From IMG/VR virus record IMGVR_UViG_3300044950_000375, positions 1 through 64,000 of that record: a DNA stretch of 64,000 nt, one strand, 5' to 3'. Made by a program: the position numbers and the translations under genes. A model generated the notes under the pieces. It was not told the origin of the DNA. It searched no databases and saw nothing but the letters and a program-made list of their open reading frames with translations. Source of the stretch: a virus. This document shows positions 1 through 8,457 of the stretch, piece after piece (positions within the stretch are counted from its first letter, which is position 1; each line of letters begins with the position of its first letter).

Positions 1-1
1 C

Positions 2-163
2 ATCATAGAAGCCGCAAGTCAACGCGGTGCATTTCGCGCCAACGAACTCACACAAGTTGGTGCAGTATATGATAAACTTTCAGCGTTCTTGCAAGCCACA
101 CAGGCTCAAGTAGACGCCGCTGAACAGCCCCCAGCAGAACCTCCAGGAGAACAAAATGCTTAA
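2..163 (+). CDS. C-terminal end of a hypothetical phage protein (5' truncated by window edge)
   Basis: An open frame runs in from the left edge and stops at TAA 161-163. The 53 visible residues begin with a helix-like stretch (QRGAFRANELTQVG, then YDKLSAFLQ) and end in a Pro/Glu-rich tail. No stop interrupts the frame, and the next gene's SD (AGGAG, 144-148) and ATG lie inside its last codons, as is typical of coupled phage genes. I know of similar C-termini in small proteins of T4-like aquatic phages, but no function is visible. Confidence 0.6.
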   Translation: MIEAASQRGAFRANELTQVGAVYDKLSAFLQATQAQVDAAEQPPAEPPGEQNA

Positions 164-869
164 ACATATCGGTAGACACGGCGATCGTAAGATTGCTATT
201 GTATTTAGAGAAATACCAAATGAAGAACACATGTGCTTGGTTATCTATCCAGATGTGTTGCCCACACACATTCACAATTCAGTAATGAGTGTGCTTGAAT
301 CAGCTCCTGGTCAGCAGGCCACTAATCTTGCTGACGTATTCCATCGAAACTTATTGCCCGATGGTCGCGGTATTTTGGAAGCACTGCATCGCGAAGGTAT
401 GTTGAAAAAGATTGCTACCAATCAAGTTATCCTTACACCCACTGCTACCAGTTCAGTCAAACTGGATGAGATCAATCGCTTGGTCAAAGAAATGGAATCT
501 GGCACCGAAGCACTCAAACGCATGCAAGAGATTGACAGCAGTGCTGGCATGGTTGCTCCTGATGTCAAACGCCAAGCCACAACTGACTTTAAAAATCGTC
601 AGCAAGGCGTTCCTCCTGTTCAAGCATCTGCTAACAGTGCATTGGATGATCATGCCTTGGCTGCCAACATGCTGGTTCAAGCCAAACGCATGGAACAAGA
701 TGCACAAGGCCTAATTGCTGAAGCTGCTAGAATGAAGAAAGATGCAGAACGCATGTTTCCTGGTGTGAATCCCGGTGATGCTCGTGCTGTTACTGAATCT
801 ACTCCTACCGCACCCAAGCGCGGCCGTCCTGCCAAGTCACGGGTGACCGCCGATGCAGCAATTCAGTGA
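156..869 (+). CDS. Conserved T4-like phage hypothetical protein
   Basis: A 237-residue protein. The N-terminal ~95 residues (beginning MLKHIGRHGDRK, with EEHMCLVIYP and a Gly-Gln-Asp-rich stretch) look like a compact domain I associate with hypothetical proteins of T4-like cyanophages. It is followed by a helical Lys/Glu/Met/Ala-rich segment (about 100-200) likely to be coiled coil, and a basic tail with an AT-hook-like PKRGRPAKS near residue 222. ATG 156 is preceded by AGGAG six bases upstream, so the start is well supported. It overlaps the previous frame by 8 nt and the next gene by 17 nt, so translation is probably coupled. The basic tail might contact DNA or RNA; that is inference. No enzymatic motif is visible. 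Confidence 0.8.
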   Translation: MLKHIGRHGDRKIAIVFREIPNEEHMCLVIYPDVLPTHIHNSVMSVLESAPGQQATNLADVFHRNLLPDGRGILEALHREGMLKKIATNQVILTPTATSSVKLDEINRLVKEMESGTEALKRMQEIDSSAGMVAPDVKRQATTDFKNRQQGVPPVQASANSALDDHALAANMLVQAKRMEQDAQGLIAEAARMKKDAERMFPGVNPGDARAVTESTPTAPKRGRPAKSRVTADAAIQ

Positions 870-1161
870 CGACTTTCTTGAACGTTGGGAACACATAATT
901 GACGAAGTCAACAAAACTGATATTCCACTCGAGTGTATCAAGAAGATTGTAGTCAAGCTCAACGGCAAGCGACAAAAGACCATCAATCTCAGTACCTTGA
1001 AAAAACAAGGACTGGATTGGGAAGAAATAGAAATCATAGTCACGCGAATACTCACAGAGTTTGGCGACGAAGTTGACAACGTTGACTTTATTGTCGACAC
1101 TGTGGCTGTGGCTGAAATGGCACAACCCGAAACTGATAAACTTCTTACCAAATTAAAATGA
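853..1161 (+). CDS. Conserved hypothetical protein upstream of thyX
   Basis: A 102-residue, acidic, mostly helical protein (FSDDFLERWEHIIDEV; LKKQGLDWEEIEIIVTRIL; ending ETDKLLTKLK). I recall this type of protein beside thyX in T4-like cyanophages, always without known function. It starts inside the previous gene (17-nt overlap) and its TGA shares bases with the thyX ATG (ATGA at 1158), so the three genes form one translationally coupled unit. No signal peptide, membrane segment or metal-binding motif is visible. Confidence 0.8.
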   Translation: MQQFSDDFLERWEHIIDEVNKTDIPLECIKKIVVKLNGKRQKTINLSTLKKQGLDWEEIEIIVTRILTEFGDEVDNVDFIVDTVAVAEMAQPETDKLLTKLK

Positions 1162-1823
1162 ATGTTAAACTCCTTTCCTACAGCCAACCAACTGACGAAT
1201 TTAAGAGCATGGGCCTTAACGATGCACAAGAACTCATCGCGTATTGCGCCCGTGTGTCCAATCCCTCCAACCAACTCAACACAGACACATCAGAAAAACT
1301 CATCCGGTACTTGGTCCGACACCAGCACTGGAGCCCCCTTGAAATGGTTTCGGCTTGCTTGGAAATTACAACAACAAGGGATATCGCTCGACAAATTCTG
1401 CGGCACAGGTCATTCTCCTTCCAAGAGTTCAGCCAACGCTACGCGGATCCAACAAAAGATCTCAACTTTGTACTCAGAGAAGCCAGACTACAAGACCCGA
1501 AGAATAGACAAAACAGCATAAGCACAGATGACCAGGCGTTAGAAAACGAATGGTTCCGTGCGCAACAACGAGTGATTTATGCCGCCAAAAGAGAATACGA
1601 GTGGGCTATCAAAAATGGCATTGCCAAAGAACAAGCTAGGGCCGTGCTACCAGAAGGCCTAATTGAAAGTCGCTTGTACATGAATGGCACCTTGCGATCA
1701 TGGATCCACTTTATTGAACTGCGCTCGGCCAATGGCACACAAAAAGAACATCAAGAAGTTGCTGTGGCCTGTGCCGAAGTTATCAGTAAGATCTTCCCAA
1801 TGGCTTCAGACTTAGTTGCATAA
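1158..1823 (+). CDS. thyX: Flavin-dependent thymidylate synthase ThyX
   Basis: A 221-residue ThyX, which makes dTMP from dUMP using FAD, NADPH and methylene-tetrahydrofolate. The ThyX signature is present as RHRSFSFQEFSQRY at residues 82-95 (family pattern RHRxxSxNExSxRY, here Gln for Asn). An upstream HWSPLEM at 57-63 and a downstream RAVLPEGL...TLRSWIHFIELR...EHQEVA segment match the family's substrate-binding C-terminal half. Length is normal for the family. Many T4-like aquatic phages carry ThyX to supply thymidine for DNA replication. The start overlaps the previous stop (ATGA). A promoter-like site lies over its stop codon and drives the next gene rather than this one. Confidence 0.96.
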   Translation: MNVKLLSYSQPTDEFKSMGLNDAQELIAYCARVSNPSNQLNTDTSEKLIRYLVRHQHWSPLEMVSACLEITTTRDIARQILRHRSFSFQEFSQRYADPTKDLNFVLREARLQDPKNRQNSISTDDQALENEWFRAQQRVIYAAKREYEWAIKNGIAKEQARAVLPEGLIESRLYMNGTLRSWIHFIELRSANGTQKEHQEVAVACAEVISKIFPMASDLVA

Positions 1824-1844
1824 TCATAGGCATTGTGCTATACT
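1816..1844 (+). promoter_or_regulatory. Putative sigma70-type promoter for the 108-aa gene
   Basis: TTGCAT (1816-1821), a 17-bp spacer and TATACT (1839-1844), preceded by TG plus one base (extended -10). The -10 ends five bases before ATG 1850, so transcription from here would start at or next to the start codon. It overlaps a perfect inverted repeat, listed separately. Confidence 0.5.
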
Positions 1845-1849
1845 AGCAC
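1835..1849. repeat. 15-bp perfect inverted repeat over the -10 element
   Basis: GTGCTA-TAC-TAGCAC: 6-bp arms with a 3-bp centre, containing the TATACT -10 and ending directly against ATG 1850. It could be an operator for a dimeric repressor or simply a small hairpin. It is not followed by a T run, so it is not an intrinsic terminator. Confidence 0.5.
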
Positions 1850-2176
1850 ATGGCATTCATCCAAGATCCCCCTAAACCCAAACATTGGCAACCGTACCAA
1901 GTCAAATTCATTGATGGTAAGGCAGTGGCGTTTCGTGATGTTATAGTATACACTATCCGCATGGGCGATGTTGACGATCCAGATTTGTATGTGGCTCAAC
2001 CCATATATGAATGGCAAGAAAGTGATGCTGGTAAGTTTATTATGGAACACGCTGTGGAAAAACCTTACTGGCATAGAACTAATGACATTGCCAGTTACGG
2101 ACATCGTTATGATATTGTGGCCAGACTGAGCGAACAAAATGAAACATTCTGGACACTTAAATGGGGAAACAAATGA
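1850..2176 (+). CDS. Hypothetical protein, small, aromatic-rich
   Basis: A 108-residue protein starting MAFIQDPPKPKHWQPYQVKF. It is rich in Tyr, Trp and Asp and looks like a single alpha/beta domain with no known catalytic motif. The ATG follows an inverted repeat and -10 element directly, and no Shine-Dalgarno sequence is visible. The gene may therefore be translated from a leaderless or near-leaderless mRNA. The stop TGA overlaps the next gene's ATG (2173). I recall similar orphan proteins in T4-like cyanophages, but no function is known to me. Confidence 0.75.
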   Translation: MAFIQDPPKPKHWQPYQVKFIDGKAVAFRDVIVYTIRMGDVDDPDLYVAQPIYEWQESDAGKFIMEHAVEKPYWHRTNDIASYGHRYDIVARLSEQNETFWTLKWGNK

Positions 2177-3141
2177 AAATATTAGTAACAGGAGGCATGG
2201 GCCTCATTGGGCACAATGTGGTACAACGTCTTAATCGACTGGACCATTTGGTCAGCATTGTTGACAATGCAACTAACTATGGTATTATTCCGCAGGCTGA
2301 AATTGATTACTTGATGGAAGAACGAGGGATGAAGATTGGCTGTCAGCACTTGTACAAGGCTTCGATTGAATCAGCTGACACAATTGACTATGTGATCAGA
2401 GTGCAACAACCTGAAGTGATTGTACACATGGCCAGCTTTCCCAGACAGAAAGTTGTCAATGCCAACCCTGCACACGGCGCCGATGTGATGATGCGTGGCC
2501 TGATCAACGTTCTTGAGAGTGCCAAAAGATACGGTGTTAGACGTTTTGTGTACATGTCAAGCTCAATGGTATACGGAGACTTTGCGGATCAGGTCACAGA
2601 AGATGCCCCATGCAGTCCAATTGGACAGTACGGCATTATGAAACTTGCAGGAGAATGGTTGGTAAAAGACTATGCTAGACGCACAGGAATGGAATATGTT
2701 ATTTTACGCCCCTCGGCGGTATACGGTCCACTGGATGTGGAAGATCGTGTTGTGGCAAAATTTATGCTCCGAGCCATGCGTGGTCAAGTTCTCAGTGTTA
2801 ACGGCGCATCTGAAACACTCGACTTCACCTACGTTGATGACGCAGCGGATGGCGTTGTGGCGGCTGCACTGGTACCGGGTGCTGCGAACAACACGTTTAA
2901 CATTACAAAATCTCATTCAGTTTCGCTATTACAGGCCGCAGAAATGATTGTTAAAATTGTGGGTTCCGGCACAATAGAATGCCGAGACAAGGACGCAGAC
3001 TTTCCCAGCCGGGGCGCACTAAATATCGATAAGGCCAGACAGATACTGGGCTTTGATCCCAAGGTCGATGTTGAAGAAGGATTTCAAAATTACTACCACT
3101 GGCTTGACAATTCCGTTTACTGGTCTCCGAAAACAGTATAA
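2173..3141 (+). CDS. NAD-dependent epimerase/dehydratase (sugar-nucleotide type)
   Basis: A 322-residue extended short-chain dehydrogenase/reductase. From this start, a Rossmann motif GGMGLIG lies at residues 7-13, an SSSMVYG serine-containing strand at 129-135 and the YxxxK pair at Y153/K157. This is the standard layout of UDP/dTDP-sugar epimerases and 4,6-dehydratases acting in the cytoplasm. ATG 2173 overlaps the previous TGA (ATGA); an upstream ATG at 2161 would add four residues and is less likely. The neighbour is a sugar aminotransferase-like enzyme, so the two may make an amino sugar. The substrate cannot be read from sequence. Confidence 0.88.
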   Translation: MKILVTGGMGLIGHNVVQRLNRLDHLVSIVDNATNYGIIPQAEIDYLMEERGMKIGCQHLYKASIESADTIDYVIRVQQPEVIVHMASFPRQKVVNANPAHGADVMMRGLINVLESAKRYGVRRFVYMSSSMVYGDFADQVTEDAPCSPIGQYGIMKLAGEWLVKDYARRTGMEYVILRPSAVYGPLDVEDRVVAKFMLRAMRGQVLSVNGASETLDFTYVDDAADGVVAAALVPGAANNTFNITKSHSVSLLQAAEMIVKIVGSGTIECRDKDADFPSRGALNIDKARQILGFDPKVDVEEGFQNYYHWLDNSVYWSPKTV

Positions 3142-4171
3142 CAATCTCCGCCAGGAGATCCTGGACGTAACTGATGAAGTTTTGCGTTCGGGTCAGCTGA
3201 TGGACGGCAACTATACTGCTGAGTTTGCTCATTGGATCAGCAGAAAGAACGGTGTCAAGTATGCTACCTTGTGCCACTCAGGCACACAGGCACTAGAGAT
3301 CATTGCTGAATACTTTAGAAGCAAGATCAGCATCACTCCACCCACTGTGGTCATACCTGCGCTGACCTATCCTGCCACTGCTAATGCTTGGATTCGAGCC
3401 GGCTGGAATATCTACATTTTGGACACAGACAACCATGGACAAATGGACTATAGAAAACTGCCCCAGGACCTGAGTTATCAAGCAGTGTGTCTAGTTGGAC
3501 TATATGGTCAGAGTGTTCATCAACATTGGCGCAATCATGGAGACATCATTGTGGAAGATGCCGCACAGCATTGGTTGGCCGACAACTGCCACAGACACAG
3601 CGAGTCAGCTGCAATAAGTTTTGACCCTACAAAAAACTTTGCCAACTATGGCAATGGTGGTGCTGTAGTGACCAACAGATATGAACTGCAAGAGTTTGCA
3701 AGAGATTATGTGAACAACGGCAAACATCTCCGGCACAGCGAAATAGGCACCAACAGTCGCATGAGTGAGGTGGATTGTGCGCAAATGATGATCAAAACCC
3801 GGCACTTGGCTGCATGGCAAAGTCGTAGAAGTACCATTGCTGCCTATTGGATGAACCGCTTGGAAAAGTCACCCGTACGATCATTGATTGACAAAAGCAA
3901 TTTTGACAAGCATTGTTTCCACAAGTTTGTGATTGAAGTGGATCAACGAGATATTGTGCAACGCAATCTCTCTTTGCGTAAGATTGAGACCAAGATTCAC
4001 TATGCTGAGCCTTTACAAGAACTGCCTGTGTTCCAACAATACCAAGGTCCAGACATGCTGAGTGCCAGTTATGCACTCAGCCGTAGATGTTTGAGTTTGC
4101 CTATCTACTCTGAGCTCACAGACTTAGAAGTAGAGTACATCATTGATCAGTTGTTAGACTGCGCCGCATAA
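3068..4171 (+). CDS. DegT/DnrJ/EryC1/StrS-family PLP-dependent aminotransferase
   Basis: About 367 residues of a fold-type I PLP enzyme that usually transaminates nucleotide-linked keto sugars. The N-terminus (LTIPFTGLRKQYNNLRQEI) is the typical family opening. It continues with TLCHSGTQALEI, a PALTYPATANAW segment, VEDAAQHWLA before the PLP site, and the lysine-bearing SFDPTKNFANYGNGGA loop. I chose ATG 3068 (AAGG five bases upstream). TTG 3053 gives a longer form, and TTG 3104 would begin right at the family N-terminus. It overlaps the epimerase gene by ~74 nt and ends convergently, overlapping the minus-strand repeat gene by 32 nt. Together with the epimerase it suggests amino-sugar synthesis (inference). 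Confidence 0.87.
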   Translation: MLKKDFKITTTGLTIPFTGLRKQYNNLRQEILDVTDEVLRSGQLMDGNYTAEFAHWISRKNGVKYATLCHSGTQALEIIAEYFRSKISITPPTVVIPALTYPATANAWIRAGWNIYILDTDNHGQMDYRKLPQDLSYQAVCLVGLYGQSVHQHWRNHGDIIVEDAAQHWLADNCHRHSESAAISFDPTKNFANYGNGGAVVTNRYELQEFARDYVNNGKHLRHSEIGTNSRMSEVDCAQMMIKTRHLAAWQSRRSTIAAYWMNRLEKSPVRSLIDKSNFDKHCFHKFVIEVDQRDIVQRNLSLRKIETKIHYAEPLQELPVFQQYQGPDMLSASYALSRRCLSLPIYSELTDLEVEYIIDQLLDCAA

Positions 4172-7100
4172 ACGCATAACTAGCCAACCACGCCCAATCA
4201 TAACTCTTTCGCAGTTCTGCAAAGTCTCCATTGACTGAGTTGTAATATTCTTCAGCATCTTCTGCACCAAGTCGGCTCCATTGCGGATCTGCTTCGTCGC
4301 TGTTGATATCAAGCCATTTGTTCAAGCGGTATTCACTTTCCACATCAGGCAAAGTGGTCATCAGTTTAATTACTTCACGGAAAGCAGTGCGCCAGGCCAT
4401 CCACGGTGAGTCAGTATACCAGGCTGTGCCTGACAAGATGGGTACTACTTCGTGTGGCTGGTCTAGTGTGAAGTCCAAGCCTTGTCCTGTGTTTTCTAGT
4501 GCCAGTTGTTTATTATAAGCAATCATGGCCTGGTGTCCGTATATCAATCCGTTGAGAGGATTCTCAGCATGAAAGATATAGTGCTTGGCTTGTTGCATGC
4601 GATCCGGTTGCCAGTTCCAGTCAAATTCTTTATTGACCTGCAACTTAGCAAATACTGCAAAGAACCAAGGTGTACAACTGACCTGTGCAGCAGCATGATA
4701 AGCAGCCACACGCCCATTCACACCATCCACACGGTGCAGTCTATTTTCTAAATTACAAGTCGCACTGGCTAGATGTGCAAAGTGTCGATCAGCGTTGATT
4801 TCGCCATTGCTTATAAACACAATATCTAATGGCTTGTCTTTCAACATTCGTCGTGTTTTGTCTATGTGCGGATAGTCATACAACTGTGTCTTGATAAAGG
4901 GCACAGCCACTTTAGGCACAACCACACTGCCAGCACCTGAACTTACAGGCACAATGGTCTTGGTTTCTTGACGCCATAGTGAGACTGTGACCAAGGCTTG
5001 ATCCACATAATCTGTTGTGGTAAACAATGCCAACGGTCCAGACCAATCTGTGTTCTTGACTGCATCAACTTGGCTATCTTCGGCATGCACAATTACCGGT
5101 ATTGGCCGGCGTGGCACCTTGCGCCGGGACACATAGTTTACTGAATACCATTCTAGCAATTGTTTCTTTTCTGCTCGTTCAGCAAAGGTAGGCACATGCA
5201 TGTAGAATGTGTCCCCAAATTTTTGAGTGTCGCTGGGAAACACATGCAGCATGGTGCTTTGCCACTTCTCTGGGTGCCAGGAGAAGTCAAAGTTGCTGTA
5301 GTCACAGATACTGGAGCATACCCACACATGTTCATGTGTGCCCACAAGACTCTTGGCCAGTCGAATTAGTGTGTCGCGATAGTTATCAAAATATCTTATG
5401 CGTTTGAAAGTGTTAGGTATATTGCCAGCATTGCCATCCAAGTGATCAATCTCAACAATGGGCACAGCTTCGGCTGAGACTTCGGCTCGCATCATATCCA
5501 CATACTTGACTTCACTAGCGCCTGGCACACGATATTGAGGACCACCTGTCTTTTGGTGCTGTGTAGCAAACTGATAGATGTATGGCGGCGACCCTGGATC
5601 TGGTACCCAAGAGAAATCCATGTCTCGAATATCAACATTGTCAGGAATGTGCCATAGTGTCATGTCTGCTGGCAATTCAGCAACAGATGAATCCATGTAC
5701 TTGCGCTCGGTAGCACCTGGCATGCGATACTCCACGGTGGGCATTACTTCAGCTGAATGCCATTGGTTACCAAACACATAAATGTAAGGCGGGTCACCTG
5801 GATCTGGTACCCAAGAATAATCCATATCGCTTTCAACTACATTATACCAAGGTCGATTGGGGTTCTCAGGCAACTTGGCTTTCGGTTCGTCCATGTACTT
5901 GATGTCTGTAGCACCCGGCATGTCATATTCAACTGTGGGCATGATCTCTGCAGCATGCCATTGATTACCAAAAACATACTTGTAAGGTGGCGAACCTGGA
6001 TCTGGTTCCCATGACCAATCAAAGTCACAGGAACGATGTGTTTGAAACTTTTCTGGATTGCCACGTCGACGTGCTTTGGGCTGATCCATGTACTTGATTT
6101 CTGTGGCTGCACCAACTCGATACTGCAATGCTGGACGCTGTTCGGGCGTGAGCCATTGATTGCCAAACACATAAACATAAGGAGGATCAGTGGGGTTGGG
6201 CCTCCACGAGTAATCAAACTCTACAATATCGTCTATCAATTCAAAAGCACCGGGATTGTGTGCTACTTTGGCCGTAATGTCGTCCACATACTTGATTTCT
6301 GTTGCGCCATCCGCATGATAGGCCACAGTGGGTTCGTAAACTGCTGGGTTCCATTGGTTGCCAAACACATAGATATACGGCGGATCAAACGGATTAGGCT
6401 CCCACGAATAATCAAACTCTTCCGTGTTGATATGCACACGCCATTGATTGCCCGAGTCGGGTAAACGACATGTGCGACGATCCATGTATTTGATTTCTGT
6501 TGCACCATCCACATGATATCGCAAACTGGCTTTGAACTCTGGTGGGTTCCATTGATTACCAAACTGGTAGATATAAGGCGGGTCTTTGGGATTAGGTAAC
6601 CAAGTCCAATCCCAGGCGCTATCGTCAATGTCTTCGCAGAATTCCCAATTGCCCATGCAACTGCCTAACTCAGGTTGTGGTCCATCTACGTATTTGATTT
6701 CTGTTGCACCGGGTACTGTGTATGACACAGTGGGCATGATCTCGCCAGGCCAATGTTGATTGCCCCACACATAGATATATGGTGGGTCTCCGGGATCAGG
6801 TACCCAGCTAAAATCCCATCGTTTGATATATTCGTGCATGGTCCAATTGGTTTTGTCTTCAACTAATGTTGCTGTCATGTCCATGTACTTGCGTTCTGTT
6901 GCACCAGGCACATGATATTCCACAGTGGGCATGATCTCACTGGGCCAATGTTGATTGCCAAACACATAGACATAAGGTGGATCCAATGGATGCGGACTCC
7001 ACGACCAATTCCAACTGTTTTCGTCTATAGCATGCAACACCTGCCAGTTTTCTCTTTGAGATCGATTGGGAATGATTTCACTGTGAAAGTTCAATTGATC

Positions 7101-7346
7101 AGTAAGTTCTTTTGGAACCAAATAAGTTCCTGAATAATCGTGCCATTGGCTGGGCCAGGTGTGAATTTGTTTGGCTTGCCAGGGCTTGGGTTCAAAAAGC
7201 CAATCCCAGCCCGAGTAATCACATAAGTAATTTACCCACCAAAAGTACCTGGTGGTGCTCAATTGCCGTGCATGTTCAATACTATCAGCCTCACGCTCAT
7301 GCACAAACAAATTAGGCTTAGGCCCTGAATAAAAAATATCAAACAT
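4140..7346 (-). CDS. Large repeat protein with C-terminal glycosyltransferase-like domain
   Basis: A 1068-residue protein. Residues ~1-90 (MFDIFYSG..., FWWVNYLCDYSGWDWLFEPK) are followed by eight ~65-residue repeats (~100-620). Each has an aromatic DW/DYSW...P, then DPPYIYVFGNQ, then a G/ATEIKYMD end. A related CDYSNFDFSWHPEKWQ unit recurs near residue 700. Residues ~835-1068 (LDIVFISNGE...RVDGVNGRVAAYHAAA...PLNGLIYGH) resemble the GT-A-like protein at 27544-28476, but the DGDN acidic motif of that paralog is replaced here by FAK, so this copy may not be catalytic. There is no signal peptide or membrane helix. ATG 7346 overlaps the ATG of the divergent gene. A glycan-binding or scaffold role is inference; I know no characterised homolog. 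Confidence 0.8.
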   Translation of the reverse strand: MFDIFYSGPKPNLFVHEREADSIEHARQLSTTRYFWWVNYLCDYSGWDWLFEPKPWQAKQIHTWPSQWHDYSGTYLVPKELTDQLNFHSEIIPNRSQRENWQVLHAIDENSWNWSWSPHPLDPPYVYVFGNQHWPSEIMPTVEYHVPGATERKYMDMTATLVEDKTNWTMHEYIKRWDFSWVPDPGDPPYIYVWGNQHWPGEIMPTVSYTVPGATEIKYVDGPQPELGSCMGNWEFCEDIDDSAWDWTWLPNPKDPPYIYQFGNQWNPPEFKASLRYHVDGATEIKYMDRRTCRLPDSGNQWRVHINTEEFDYSWEPNPFDPPYIYVFGNQWNPAVYEPTVAYHADGATEIKYVDDITAKVAHNPGAFELIDDIVEFDYSWRPNPTDPPYVYVFGNQWLTPEQRPALQYRVGAATEIKYMDQPKARRRGNPEKFQTHRSCDFDWSWEPDPGSPPYKYVFGNQWHAAEIMPTVEYDMPGATDIKYMDEPKAKLPENPNRPWYNVVESDMDYSWVPDPGDPPYIYVFGNQWHSAEVMPTVEYRMPGATERKYMDSSVAELPADMTLWHIPDNVDIRDMDFSWVPDPGSPPYIYQFATQHQKTGGPQYRVPGASEVKYVDMMRAEVSAEAVPIVEIDHLDGNAGNIPNTFKRIRYFDNYRDTLIRLAKSLVGTHEHVWVCSSICDYSNFDFSWHPEKWQSTMLHVFPSDTQKFGDTFYMHVPTFAERAEKKQLLEWYSVNYVSRRKVPRRPIPVIVHAEDSQVDAVKNTDWSGPLALFTTTDYVDQALVTVSLWRQETKTIVPVSSGAGSVVVPKVAVPFIKTQLYDYPHIDKTRRMLKDKPLDIVFISNGEINADRHFAHLASATCNLENRLHRVDGVNGRVAAYHAAAQVSCTPWFFAVFAKLQVNKEFDWNWQPDRMQQAKHYIFHAENPLNGLIYGHQAMIAYNKQLALENTGQGLDFTLDQPHEVVPILSGTAWYTDSPWMAWRTAFREVIKLMTTLPDVESEYRLNKWLDINSDEADPQWSRLGAEDAEEYYNSVNGDFAELRKSYDWAWLASYAFMRRSLTTDQ
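5487..7049 (-). repeat. Eight tandem ~65-residue protein repeats (YIYVFGNQ...IKYMD)
   Basis: The coding sequence for residues ~100-620 of the large protein contains eight diverged copies. The strongest shared blocks are PPYIYVFGNQ and GATEIKYMD. The first seven keep (F/W)GNQ; the eighth has FATQ and is shorter after it. Copies are alike in protein but differ at many synonymous positions, so they are old duplications rather than recent slippage. Confidence 0.9.
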
Positions 7347-8457
7347 GGTTAGAATAGACGAAATTTACAACAACACCTTTTGGCCTTGGATCAAACACAA
7401 TAGGCCAGGCATTAGAATGTTCATGTGTGATCCATTTGGACGCAGTGATCCTGATAGTGTGGTAAATTATGGCAGCGATGATATACACGAACACAATTAT
7501 ATATTCTTTTTTGACCAAGAGCCAATACATTTGAACATACACACCGCCACATTTGACGAAGTGCGTAATGTCAAAAATTATGATATTCACTATCATAACC
7601 CAGATAATTTACCAATTGGTGCTATATGCACCAGTGAACGTGACAGCGACAATGTAACTGCAATATGTGCCCAGTATGGTTGGAAAAGTTACTATTACTT
7701 TTTTCACGGCTGGGCAGCACTAGATTGGTATCGTGGCTACGACAAAACATTTTTAATCAAACCCATTGAGGAACGAGCTCCTACTAAAACATTCCTGGCA
7801 CCCAATAGAATCATTGCCGGAGAACGCAGACACAGATTGGAAATGCTGTATCACATATTCAAACTGGGCATGACTGACAACCATATCTCATGTCCGGCTG
7901 TGTGTCCTGTAGAAAACATCAGCATAGTAGACGCTGCCCGGCCGTTAGTAGATCAGTATCCAGATATTCAAGATGTGTTTCGAGCACAGCAATTACCCAT
8001 CAACTTTGCTGGCGAAACTGATCATCCCATGCATTCGTGTTGGCTCAGTTTGTTTGACCAGGCTGCTGATAGTCTGTTATACTTGGTTACAGAGACTGTG
8101 GCCACAGGCCGTAGACATCACATTACAGAAAAAACATTCAAACCAATTGCCATGGGCATGCCGTTTGTGTTGGTGGCCACGCAAGGCAGTTTGGAGTATT
8201 TGCGCAGTTATGGATTTAAGACTTTTGGGCATGTATGGGACGAGTCCTATGATGCCATCCAGGATGATCGCGATAGAATCCGTGCGGTTGCGAGCTTGCT
8301 TCAAACTCTTTGTGACCTTTCCGTTGAGGAACGAATTGCACTATACCAGGATTGTCATGAGACGATTGAACACAATTGGAATCACTTTTACAATGGCGGT
8401 TTTGAAGCAATTCTTTGGGAAGAACTACAGGGTATGTTGAATGGCATTGAGCTTTAA
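7345..8457 (+). CDS. Putative glycosyltransferase, GT10-like paralog 1
   Basis: A 370-residue protein. The C-terminal third carries VTET...ITEKTFKPIAMGMPFVLV (E262 starts EKTFKPI) and then GSLEYLRSYGFKTF. This resembles the nucleotide-sugar site of GT10 fucosyltransferases, where an E-N-S stretch is followed by TEK and a small hydrophobic run. The N-terminal half (YIFFFDQEPIHL) would be the acceptor-side domain of a GT-B fold. It is one of four paralogs here (also 8441, 16649 and 22771). The start overlaps the divergent gene's start by two bases and no good Shine-Dalgarno is visible. The family call is from motif resemblance only, and sugar specificity is unknown. Confidence 0.65.
   Translation: MVRIDEIYNNTFWPWIKHNRPGIRMFMCDPFGRSDPDSVVNYGSDDIHEHNYIFFFDQEPIHLNIHTATFDEVRNVKNYDIHYHNPDNLPIGAICTSERDSDNVTAICAQYGWKSYYYFFHGWAALDWYRGYDKTFLIKPIEERAPTKTFLAPNRIIAGERRHRLEMLYHIFKLGMTDNHISCPAVCPVENISIVDAARPLVDQYPDIQDVFRAQQLPINFAGETDHPMHSCWLSLFDQAADSLLYLVTETVATGRRHHITEKTFKPIAMGMPFVLVATQGSLEYLRSYGFKTFGHVWDESYDAIQDDRDRIRAVASLLQTLCDLSVEERIALYQDCHETIEHNWNHFYNGGFEAILWEELQGMLNGIEL

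Noticed and set aside
5757-6628. Several plus- and minus-strand frames of 80-140 residues over the repeat gene
   Set aside because: All lie inside the eight-repeat coding region; the internal periodicity of the repeats produces long open shadow frames. No SD or motifs.
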